Notes under the pieces: generated by a model | Told to the model about the DNA's origin: nothing | Database searches by the model: none | The model's input: only the letters and a program-made list of their open reading frames with translations | Shown here: piece by piece, positions 23,401 through 35,400 of the stretch | How positions within the stretch are numbered: the first letter of the stretch is position 1 | Layout: the number at the start of each line of letters is the position of its first letter | DNA from: Puffinus mauretanicus | Lineage: Eukaryota; Chordata; Aves; Procellariiformes; Procellariidae | Reading direction: 5' to 3' | Length of the DNA: 64,000 nucleotides | NCBI GenBank assembly: GCA_023333565.1 | Contig: JAJKFH010003927.1 | Location: forward strand, 62,001 to 126,000 | Made by a program: the position numbers and the translations under genes

Positions 23401-26400
23401 CAGGAAATTTGGCACAACCTGGGGGGAAAAAAACCACTTCTGTTCTGTTTAAAGCTAGCTTAAGCTGGTATAGTCCAAAAAGCAGTACCCTTTTATACCA
23501 TCCAAGGACCTCCCCGAATCTGGGCTGTTTTATTCCTAAATCTAGGCTCTTACATCCTTAAATTTGCAGTTGTTATCATCCTGCATTATGAGATACCTTT
23601 TGCTCTCAGTTCACATACATTATTGCTCTACTTCTGAACAGCGCAATTAGGTCTCCAGAGCTTACTTGCTTTATCGAAAAAAGCACAGGTATTAAACAGG
23701 AGTAGAGAAATATTCCAGCTCACAAGTCAAATCAGATAATTGAAGTGGTAGGATGAGCCTTAAAATTAGCACAGTTCATACCTGAATAGAGTTCATATCT
23801 CACTGGGAACTAACCGTCCTTTCTCTTCTTTGTCTTCTATTTTTTTCCCCTGCTGCTGTTTGGTATGGAAGGTGATCTTTAGTAAATATTGCAACTCCAA
23901 AGATATCATGGACCTCTTCTGCATTGCAACAGGGTTACCAAGGTAGGTTTCTCTTTTCATTTGTGACATTCATTTCACTTTTGTTCCTTTGCTTCTGGGG
24001 ACAATTTAAAGCCAGGCCCCAAATGATTCATTTACCTGCTATTCAGGCTTCTCTCTCGTTCCAGTCTACTGGAAGAAGAAATTGGGGCAACCCAGAGAGC
24101 ACCAGTTGGAAAAGCACACGAGGCTCTGGTAGGCGTTGAGCCACCTCAGTGCCGGCTGCACCTGAGGAACAGAGTGGAATAGAGTAGAACAGAAGAGATA
24201 TAGTCTAAAAAAATAAAAGCAAGTGCAGAAGCCCAGCCCTGAGTGCACACTGGTAGGTGTGCGCCTACCAGTTATACCTCAGCACTACATTTTTGCCCAT
24301 GTTGAGTGAAACGCAACCATATGTTTAGAACCTGTTTTTTAGGGAAAAATTTGGGGCCAATGACAAGGATTGCCACTAGGTGATAAGCTTTCTATGTACA
24401 TACAGTACAGTCTAATTCCAGGAATGGGCTAGTCAAACACAAAGTACCCCAGCAGAACCATTTTATAGACTATAAATATCCCCAAATCCATTACCCAGGC
24501 CAAGTATTTCCTAATTTATGTTGTCCTGCAAAGTCCATGCATCTCTCCTGCTGTAATTTCCTGTAGGGTTTTTTTCCCTTACCTTCAACCTATAGAGCAG
24601 GATCCAACTTAAATGTCTGTGTTCAGAGGGATCCAGGATCAGGCGTAGGTGTGTGTCGGGGTGAGAGAGGCTGGCGCGTGGTGGAGGTTGGCACAGTGTA
24701 GCTCCGCCTGTCCGGGGTGGTGGTGCAGGGGGAGGGAAGCCCCTTAGCCACATCTAGCAGGGGGCATCTGCTGTCTGCATACGGGCCTTGAGCAGCGCAG
24801 GCCAGATGCACAGCAGCATGCAATAAGCCATAGCCTTTACCTTTGCACATACGGGTTTACAATACAGAAAAAGCACAGGAAAAAATAAGCCAATCCTTTA
24901 AACATGGGTTTATTCATGACTCCAGCTCTGGGGACTGAAAGATAAAATTGTCTATATTGACTCAGAATTTGCATAAACTGCTGGACAGAATTAATGCCCT
25001 TTTCTGTTTATCCTGGCTGTTTCCTCCCGTTTGACATTAGAGAGATTAATAACCCTCATTTGCCTATGACGTCAAATACCTCCACTCCATCACGTAGGAA
25101 ACTCTGTTTAGCAGTTCTAATCATTCATGAACAGCATGTTCACTGCGTATTTGTCATTTTATTTTCATCAGACGACTTCCAAAGAACTGTGCATTTCAGC
25201 CAGGCTCCTGGAGCTGGTGTAAATCTCCAAGGTTTACATCTGAGCCTATGAGATCACACCTAGCACAGTATATAAAAAAAAAAGGCCCCATATTCAGCAA
25301 GACATTTGTTTTGTTTGTTTTGGTAAAGAAGTAACTGGACAGTTTCAAGACATTCATAGCACCAGTAGTCATTTGTATAGTGCGAGTCAATACATAGCTG
25401 CCGAGTCAATGTATCACAAACATAGCTTTTTAATAAAAATTATTAGTTGATGAGTCAACAGAATACATGAGTTAGCAAGGAGCAAAGTCTGCTTTGAGAT
25501 CAAAGATGATCACACTTAACATGTTGCCAGAAACATCTCTGGTAATTGAAATGGGTGAAGCATCAAGCCTACCCCGTCCTGAGCTTTGACCCTTTCTGCG
25601 CCAAGGTAAAATGGGTCCGAGACAGGGCCAGACCAGGCCAGGAGTGCTGCAGGAGAGAAGATGACTATGCACCATATGCAGCAGCACAGAATTTCAGCTA
25701 GCATTTCTAGGTCAAATAAACCTCTTTGAAACATGCTTTTCAGGAACACAACAATTTCCCTTTTGACGGCAGACAATAGTATGGTATCTATTGATCCGAC
25801 GATGCCTGCAAACTCAGAGAGGTAAGCCTTGCTGCGACCTGCTCTTCAAAAATGGGGTCAAGCCCAAGGGAAGGGGTGGTAGTTGCCTGCAGATGCCTTT
25901 TGTGTGCCATGGGAGGCGAGCAGCTCCCTGGAGGGAGGGAGATGACAGCAAGAATTGCATGCTGGCTTATAACACTAATGCCTGATGGTTTTGAAGATTT
26001 TTGCTTGTTATTAAAATAGGAGTAATCATCTGAGGAAAAAATACCACTTTTCAGTGTTTGATGTAGAACATCTGTTCCCATCCCACCCTGTTTGCTGTCA
26101 AATGTGAAATACAAACTGCTTTCCGAGTGTTGCTAACATCAACCTTCTCTGACTCTTCCAGGTCTCCATACAAAGTGATACCTGTTGCCACTGGGCAGCT
26201 CTCAGGTAAAACGACCCTTTTGAACTGAATTTACTAAAGCTGAATTTGCAAACATTTGCACGTGGAAATTACGTGGCTATGATGCAAGAAAGAAAGATGA
26301 TGGTGTCATGGTTGTAGCTAGGGCAGAATAAGAAGCATTTGATCACAGTGATCTGGAGGAAAGATAAAAAAAAGGCCCCAGATTTCAAAGTATTTGAGGG

Positions 26401-29400
26401 TGAGCTGGAATGTCTGGGTTCCAGGGGACTTTCACAGTGCTTAGCTCTGGTCTGACTCAGCACCACTGATGTCCTGGGGAAAGTCTCACATGGAGCAGTG
26501 TTTTTTTCAGGCAGCACGGATGATGTTTGAAAGCCCATCCTGCAGTGTTTTGTTAAACTTGTTCATCTCTCAGCAAAGCTCTGCTGGAAAGCTGAGCACA
26601 ACATTTGAACCCCATGTTATTTCCAAATGGCTGAGGAGAGAGCATAATTTCTGTGGTGGGCATGGTAGCTCTAAGTATAATAAATATTTAAATACACCTG
26701 ACAAGATTAAAGAAGTCCTGGATGAAAGAACACATCTGGAACGCATTCCCCAGCGCACAGCACTGTTTTACTCCACAGGCAGGACTGAAGTGGCACTTTA
26801 CCATTTCTCTTTGCCTGCCAGTGTCATTCTCAGGCCAGTAGCTCTCAGACACTGGAGCAGAGCATTTGCTTGGGGCAATTCCTGTAGAGCATCTGGCTCA
26901 CAGTCTCTCTCATTTGTGCAGCTGCAGTATCTCCTGCCACTCGCTCCGAGGCAGCCTGAGCAAGAGCCCTAGCCTGTACACTGTGGAGCTATAGGGAGAG
27001 GCTGGCCGCTGGGGCAGGGGCTGCAGGAGGGTAGGAGATGTCAGCTGGGGACACAGTTTGGAGCAGTAAAATGAGAAGATAGGAGAGACAAGGGGCAAGA
27101 GGTTAAGATTATCTTGGAAACATAGACTGCACAGAAAGAACAGGAGGGAGCCAGAAAGTCTGAGGCTGGAAAAAGCAGTTTGCAGGAATGGGTGAGGCTC
27201 TTGGATTAGAGGCCAAGGCAGTTTTGCTGGTCCCACCTTGTCTTCTTGCTTAGGCTCCTGTGTCACACAAGAAAACATAGTGTCCCACAGCACTGCCTTT
27301 TTTTAGATGGGGAGGCGGAGGGAACTAAAGCTACTCTCTGAGGTACCCACGTCCGCTGCAGCAGAAACATCTGCAGGAAAAGGGCACAGCAAGGCAGTGT
27401 AGGAGGGTGTGCGGGGGCGACGGAGAGGCAACAGTGGGGAGCTTGTGCATGCAGAGAGCAAAGATGAATGGACAGCAAAAAGAACAAAGAAGCTAGGAAA
27501 CAGGAAAGAACTTTATCACAGTAAGATTTGTTACGAGCCATAAAGAGGTCCATGTCAGTGATCGCCACTGTTGCCAGAAGGAGGTAGTCAAAGCTGAGGG
27601 ATGCACGACTGCTACGGGAAAAGAAGCTGTCTCCTCATGGTAACAAACTCTGCTGGAACAGCATTACTATTCTGGTCCAGGAGTACAATATTTGCGTTAT
27701 CAGATCAGAAAAGGTGGGGTCTTAACTGGACCGTGTGTCTCTGTGTACTAGCTGGCGTGGGTAACCAATAGCCATTTGCCCCAAAATGGAGAAAGACCAG
27801 CAAACAGGGCTGGCAGGGCTGGAAAAGGGCAAGAAAAATTCTGGCAGTAGGTTGCCAAAGCATAAGACAGAGTCTGCTATGGAAAGAGGAGGAAAGTTGA
27901 ACTGAGTGTGATGGAACTAATGTTCCTTGGTATCTGTTTCTCTTTCACATGGGTTGTCATTAATCTTAAGCATTCCTGACATTTTGCTGAGAGTAGGAAG
28001 AATAAACAGAGTGGGAAATTGTTCCTCTTCATTAAAAGAAAAAAAACCAGCTCTGTTCTACTCTTCACTTCTTAAATAACTCTGCCTGCGTGATTCTGCT
28101 TCCCAAAGCAACTTGTCCAAATACATGCCAAAAAAAGGGGTCACTCCAATTTTCACAGCAGTGGGAGGTAATGCACCTCTTTTCAGCAGTATCCCAGGCA
28201 GCTGGAAAAGAGTGACGCACGCTTCAGCGGAACAAAGAACTGTAAAAGGTGGGACTGGAAAATACGATCCTTTGGGAGGAAAATATAAGCAGTGGCTTTT
28301 ATCCAGCAGAGGAGATATCCACCAGAGTCCTGCTAAGAAAGCGTTCTTCATTTCCTGGCCATAGTCATGGGAGAGGGTTGGAATTAAAAAAAAATTATTA
28401 TTCCAGTGAGCGTCCGTTGGATGCAGCGGCGATCGCCGTATCACCGCGGGGTCAACTGTCTGCAAGGCAAAGGCGGGGGCCCCGCTGGCCGGCTCTGAGC
28501 TTGTGGGACCATTGCATCACGTGCTGTCCCTCCTCCCACGGCCCCGGACCAGAAGGCGCGCAGCTATCCCAGCAGAGCATCAAACCCCCCGTGCTAAACC
28601 CTTCCTTCTCTCCGGGGTGTTTGAACTCCCAAGCCCATCGAACGGGCCTCTTCTCTCTCCCGACAGAGGAAAGGCTCTGGTCTGCATCCTTGCAGTGGAA
28701 CGGGCTGAAAACTCACAAACTGATGGCTGTGTTGTGGCTGTAATTAGTAGGGTTCAGGCACTCTGCAATATTGCCGGAGATGCCAATTAAATGAACAAAT
28801 CCTATTAGCAGCACACTCTTGAGAAACAAAATTGAAGTCTGTTACATTTCTGACAGTGCAGAGAAAGGAGCTATTGTGGAGCTCATGTGAGCCTGATCCA
28901 CTGCGGTCTTAAATGGGGGGGAAACATCTGCAGGGGCTTTCCTTCCACTCCAAAGCTAGGGCAGCAAAGCAGACAGGCGGCTGAACGAGCCCTGAAAGAT
29001 CTCACCAGGGATGTGACCTGAAAGAGCGTGACACGTGCCGAGCTCAGTCCCAGCTCTCTCTGCACCTCTGTCTCTAGCTTGTTCTGGTGGGTCCTTCAAC
29101 ACAAGCATCCCCCCATCCCTGGGCAAACGGGCGAGGAAACCCAAAGAGAGCAGTGCCCGATGGGGACGCAGGCCAGCACGCGGGGAGAGCTCGCCACCTG
29201 TCACTCCTTGCTCAGCAGCCTCAGCGCCGGGGAACCCCGCCAGCGTCAGTGCCGCTTGGCCAGGCTGAGGCTGTAGGCAGTGTCTTCGCCTCCCATTTCA
29301 CTCGCTGTTTGGTTATTTGCCTTTTCAAGTAACAAGCTATCAAGCACTTGCACAGAGGAAAACCCACGGTCTCTCCCCAGGGATATCGACTTGCAGCGGG

Positions 29401-32400
29401 AGAGCTAGCTCGACCAAGACCTGTGTAGCTGCCTGCTAGAAGGCCCACATCTGAATCGGTGCTAGCCCTGCCTGGCCCGCCGCTGAGCCCGCCAACAACA
29501 TGTGCGGCTGCACCAGAGGTCTCCAGGGACGGCTTTTTTCCCCTGAATGATCAAACACACAAGATCTTGTGCAGATTGATATTGGTAAAGTGACAGAAGC
29601 CTGTCACTGCGTCTAAATTTTCTCATTCTGGGATCTCTCTCTTCTCCTTTTGGAGGCATATTCACGCTCGCATCTCAGGCAAGAGGGAAAAGGCAGAGAC
29701 TGTGAGAGAAAAAAACCCTCCTGCCTGCTGCTCCTTACACACATCCCACGTGGATGCGTGCATCGGGATGGGGGCAACTGCTCAACTGCTTCAGGATTGC
29801 TCACATAAGCAGGGACTTGCATGCGATAGCCCAAATTAACCTGAGCTGTCAAGCGAATTTGGCGCTCGATATGACGTGATTCACAGATGTGGGCTTGGAC
29901 TTGAAGCACACCCCTTCCTGAGGCTTTTGTCCACCTGACTGTTTTTTAAATTCCTCTGACCGCCCAGATCCAAACAAACTGCAGAAAGGGAAATACAGAC
30001 GGGAGCTCAAGCCAGAGGTACAGGCACACATGCCTGACACCGGCAGGGAAAGGCAGACACCCACGTCCTCGCAGCCTTGCTTGGCCACAGCAGAAAAGAC
30101 AGGGGGAAACCAACCCACCCACAGCCCCACTTGCACCTTGTGAGGCTGGCAGGATGGTGAGGGGAGCCAGGGAGGGCGGGAGGATGGAGGTGGCTCCCCG
30201 GCCGTGACCTCGGCATGTAAGATGGGAGAGGAAGAGTCACTGCCAAGCAGGGCGGTGTAAAGCAGAGGGTGCATGCCAGTGGGTTATAAACCATCTGTGT
30301 CAGTGCAAGCATAACCTGAGCTGCCCCAGCGTGTACCTAGTCCCTGTCTGGCAGGGAAGGTGCGTGCTTGCTGCCAGCCTCCGATCCGGCCGCGGCAGGA
30401 GATGCAGGAAAAAGTGCTACTGCCATATTCCCCCGCACCTGCTTTCTGCCCAGACCTGCTGGAGACGGGGCTGCCAGGAGGGAGGACAAAATGGCTCCTT
30501 GCTCTGTGATGCCCCGGCCAAGCTCCCTGCTGAGCTTGGCAGGGGCCAGCAGGCGAGGAGCTGAAGTCCCTGTGCCCGCAGTGAGCACAGGAATGAGCCA
30601 GGGGAAGCCCGGGGAGGCCTGAGCTGGTCTGTCCCCTGCCCGGCGTTACGCTATTGCAGCATCTTCTGGAGGGGGGTTTTCTAATTTTCATTCGTCAACT
30701 CTAAAACACCCTGTGTATTGTGCAAAAATCTGACTTGCTGAACACCTGCATTTGCAAACGTTGCACATTCACAGTGCCGGCGGGGGGGTGAGCTGAGAAG
30801 AGGGTTGCTGTTGGCTTTTGGGTTGCTGCAGGCAGGAGCTGGCAACCCTCGGCAAGGTGCACGGATTGCATCTGCCCATGCTACGTGCAGTAGGATTTCC
30901 TTTTCCCAGAGGAAATCGCAGCAAAACAAATGAAGCAACTGAGGGAAAAGGTAGCTGCGTGCACCTGGGGTATCAGCCCTGCCCAGAGGTATATAAAAAA
31001 AAGACGACAGAGGGTAATGAAGGGAGTAAAAGGACACCTAGCCTTCCTGTTTTACAAAGGAGTGGGCAAGCGAGACTAAATGCTGTTGGCGCGATGTCTC
31101 ATTTTCTTCAGAATCAGGGGTTAGCAGAGGTCTTCCCCTCGGAAAGGAACAGGGCACAGAAATGGATCTTTGTCTCTTTAAGATGAGATGAACTGCCACT
31201 CTTAGTCATATATCTTTACTGCACCCTAGGGTTATAAAAACATACATCTTCATTTTAAAAGTCTTTTATTACATCCATAAACATCAGATTGCAGCTGAGT
31301 GTTCCCTGGATGAGAATGTCCTAGTACTCCAAGTGAGTTTTGACAGGGGGAGGGAGTGAAAGTAAGATTGTTTTTTTTTTTACTGGAACGGTGTTTATAG
31401 GGAACTTGTCAGTCTCTGGCATGCTACAGCCACTGTCAGAGAGCTGAGCGGCACCGAAGTGAGAGGACACGGGTTTCTCTGCTTATTCTCACTGTTGGAC
31501 TCGGGTACCATCCCAGGTGCTGCATACGGTAAGCTTTCCTCCTGTCTTAAATAGGACGCCGTGTTTGCTTTGTTTCAGCGCTTGGGTTTTCAAATGGGTT
31601 TTGTGAGAAAACTGAAAAATGGGTCTCTCTGCAAAGAACTAATCTCTTCATTTGCTCTGCTAGCGACTCTGCTGGGAGCCGGATCACAGCAAAAAAAAAA
31701 AAAAAGAGGGAATTAGATCTGAGACTTTCAGAGCACAGAGTGCTCGCTCCAGTTTAAAGACACGGGGGTAACAGCCAAATTGTTTTGACCAGAAAAGTGA
31801 ATGATCTTGACAAGTATTTCTGACATCCCTAATACCTGAGGAATTGCAAATCCTTTCAACAGGTACAAGAGCTATTATTTAGAAATACGTTCTAAATGCT
31901 GGGCTGTATTTCTGATGTGTTTTGCCTGGATGATTGCATTCATGAGGCATCATGCTCCCTCAGGCAAGTGCAAGAAGTAGCTTCAGAAATGCCATCGGGG
32001 TATTTCTACATAGGGTATAAATAGGTGTTCTGTAATCTGCAGTGTGTATATGAGAGCATGCAATCTTTCCGCTCTTTGAGCATGAGAAACCAAGAGTACA
32101 TCCACATTGCAGGCATGAGAATGACTGCAGCACTGTGCAGTTTAAATTAGCTGGTGGGGGAAATTGGGAGCAATCTCGAAACAGCAGCTCACGGCTCAGC
32201 AAAGGTGATTTATGCTTCCCCTGTCTGTGTGAACAGACTGAAAGATGGCAAAACATTGCTACCATACTTCTTTTCCCTTCCTAAAGTGTACTGTCCCTCG
32301 AAATCTAGGGTCTTGTTTTAAGGACTCGTTTGCTTTTCCCTGCTTTAGGGATTGCAATCCTGTGATGGTCTCGGGAAGGGGCTAGGGCTTCACCAGGCTG

Positions 32401-35400
32401 ACTTTCCCGAGCCGGCTGAAGTGTCCAAGCGCTGGAGTTGGCAGTGGGAGGCGGGGAACTACCGACGCGAGTGCTCCCGGCGCGAGTGCTTCCAGCGCAG
32501 CCGCTGCCACAGCAGCTCAGGCAGCGATGGGATCCCCGCAGCGGCTCTGTCTAACTTATGTTCTCAAGGGAAAAGGGGTTGGGAAACTTGTGCCCTGCTG
32601 TGTCCATCCCACGAACCAGGAAGGGTGGACCTCATTCTGCAGGGACATTCACTTTGGCATCTCACGTTTGCCTGAAGTTTATGCATAGCGTTATGATCCT
32701 TACGAATTTGCACCAAAATATTGGTCTCCAGGATAATGTCCCAGTGTAAATCTGAAAGGCAAGCTGGGTTTTCTGGTTTTCATAAGCTGTTGCGTGGTTT
32801 GTGGGCATTCTGGCACAGTGTGCTAATGATGTAGAGGCAGTCCTTGTGAGCCAGACCTTTCAAAAGCGGACGGCGATTCTGGGTGTCCCACCCAAGAAAT
32901 GTGAAAGGGGTCTCCTTTCCAGAGACTGCTGCCTTAAAACAAGCCACCTCTCAGAGACCCAGCACCCCCAAAAAAAAATTCTGAGGAACCTTGACTGTAA
33001 TCTGTAGGCAGAGGAAGGCAGGTGAGATGAGGAGTCACTCCCAAACGCTGTCGCTGTTCAAAGGACCAGAACGACTTTTTGGCTAAATGCCTCATCGTCA
33101 GAGCTGGAAGTCTGGGAACGCCACTTTGCACGGGGGTTGAGAGTGTCTTCTTTCCTGTGTCGTTTTCTGTTATTTCTCCCTCCTATTTTTTTCAGAGAAA
33201 GAAGAATTGTTACAGAATTTATTGGGACAGATTGCTGAGCAGTTCTCGAGGTAAGAAGCTGAACATCATTATTAATTTAAAATGCTATTTCTTTTATCAG
33301 CCTGAAGTGAAATTTTCACAAGAGGCAGATGGGCATTTAAGATGTCTTTCAAATCCCACTCCTCCTGCCAAATTTAGGCCTGGTACACGTTATTTCCTGC
33401 CAACAGCAATACAGTATCTTAAACCTATTAATAACCTATCGCTATTTTGGTGATTATCTTTAATCTAAAAAGGAGATAAAGTATGAAATATAAATGTTCT
33501 TATCGTGCTCCTGCCCTCTTAGGAAGCAAAAGAAATGCTTCTTTGCTGAACAGTCAAAATAATCTGATTTGTTTCATTTTTCCCTTTATCACCCAACCAT
33601 GTCTCTTCTCTGAGAGGATTTCTGAACATCTGTATAGCTGTTTAATTTATTCCAGCTGTTTTCAATAAGACAGATCAATCCCACCACAGCTCAGCAAATC
33701 ACCAGCATAACTCAAAAGGAGGAGGGCTTCAGAGTGTGCAAACACCAAGATGCTGCTGTTAGGCGAAGCATTATCAATTTAACTTTGCTTCCCTAGGGGG
33801 TACAATAACAAGTCACTGCGGAGAGAGGGGGTAATGAAGTGTTGCAGAGCCACAGTACATTCCCAGGGCCATAACAAAATCATTTGTTGTTAATTTTTCT
33901 GAAAGTTAAACTCGGGTGTATTTTCTGCCCAAACTTTAGCATTTCCATGGAAAATTTTCTTTTCCTTATGCCGTTGGACTGATCAGTCCTCTGAAAAATG
34001 TAGACATTTCTAGCAAAAGTCTTTTGCAGCTAGGGTAGAAACGGCACTAAATGTATAACATTAATACATGAGGGTTTTCTTTTCAGGGTTTTTAAAATCA
34101 ATGAGCTGAAAACGGAAGTAGCTAATCACTTGGCAATGCTGGAGAAAAAGGTTGAATGTGAGTGTCCCTTTATTCGTACCACAGCGGGAACCGGTGCCTC
34201 AGAACCTCCCCCCCGCCTCGCTGCCCCTGTTGAATCCCCGCTCCATCCCACTCCGCACAGCCCCTCTGCTTTCTCCAGTCGCTCATAATTTGGCCGGCTT
34301 CAAGCCCGAAAGCCCGCAGGCCAGCCCGGGGTGAGGCATGGGGAAGGCGGGTGCCCGTGGTGGCACCGACTGGCAGGCGGGGCTGGGGAGGGATGCCTGG
34401 CTTCGCAAGCAGCCACAGCACCCCGGCGGGCTCCCCTTTGAGGGGCCGTTGAGCCCCCCGCCGAGCTTTGGGCCCGGGGATATGTCCTCCCACGGCAGAG
34501 GGTCTCCACCGCCCACCTCCCTGTCCCCCACCTGCAAGCCTCCGGCCTGCCCTCCCACGCCCCACCATGCCCCAGCCCCGTCCCCCTGTCACCTCCCCTG
34601 CACCCAGCGGTGACCCCCTTGCCTCTGCACGGGCACTCCCTGCAAAACACCGTCCCCTCACACACCTGGGCCCTAGCGCGCGCTGCTGCGTTTTGTAATT
34701 AATTAGAGGGTAATGCAGCTGCCTTCCTTCTACTTTAAGTCGGATGTTTGCACAGGTCAAACGCGTTGTCCTGCAGAAAGACCTTCTCCTTTCAGAAATG
34801 CATTTACTGCGCATTAAGCGGTCGGGTCGGTCCTTACTGCTGGGTGGGGCCCAGTGCCAGCACTGAGACCTGACTGTATTTCTGCTAAGCGTCATGTCGC
34901 ACACCTCCCTCTGCTGAGAAAGGCCTTTCCCTGCTGCATGCTACGCGTGCAGCACAAATACAGCGTGAACACTGAAGCCTCCATAAACAGGCGCGTAGCA
35001 TGTGCCGGAGTACAACCGGAGGGTACATCTCATTGTCTCGCGAGGCAGTAATTTCTGGGCTGCAAATACGGGGGTTCACCCCTCACTGGCCATATTGCCT
35101 GGCAGACTGGTAGGCAGCATCCATCTCCTCGCTTGTTCAGTGTGTTAACAGTAACACAACCGTATTCAGTTACTGTTCAACAACCAAGTTAAGTTCCTCT
35201 GGTCAAAGAGCTCTTTTTCTGTTTTTTTTGCATCTGACTTGTTGTTTTTCAGTATATTATGCAGAACACAGACCCCAGAAAGGCAGAGAAGGGGTATGAA
35301 TAAGGCACTGTTGCACACCACCATTTTGACACCGAAGGCCACATCCTCGCTGATATGCAGCATTTAAGTCAGGAGCGGGCAGAGTCTTCCCCAGCATCAC

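Larger units (their letters stand above)
11447..23871 (+). other. PDE9A: PDE9A intron 1 (12.4 kb)
   Basis: This is the largest intron, with donor gtacttt and acceptor ..tatggaag. The first part is CpG-rich (11461-11990 and again 12430-12780). It contains a 19-bp tandem duplication at 16516-16553, a minus-strand exon-like segment at 17544-17606, and an A/T-rich stretch around 21300-21740 with long T runs and several TAAT-type motifs. I recognise no coding exon of a known gene inside it. Large first introns commonly host enhancers, but none can be demonstrated here. Confidence 0.85.

Noticed and set aside
28408..28500. Candidate cassette exon after TTATTATTCCAG in intron 4
   Set aside because: In the required phase it does not resemble the human insert, and it reaches a stop near 28497 before any convincing donor.
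34170..34904. 244-codon minus-strand ORF
   Set aside because: It lies in the C-rich intron 6 block. The predicted peptide is low-complexity G/R/P-rich, and overlapping frames are also open, so it is compositional.
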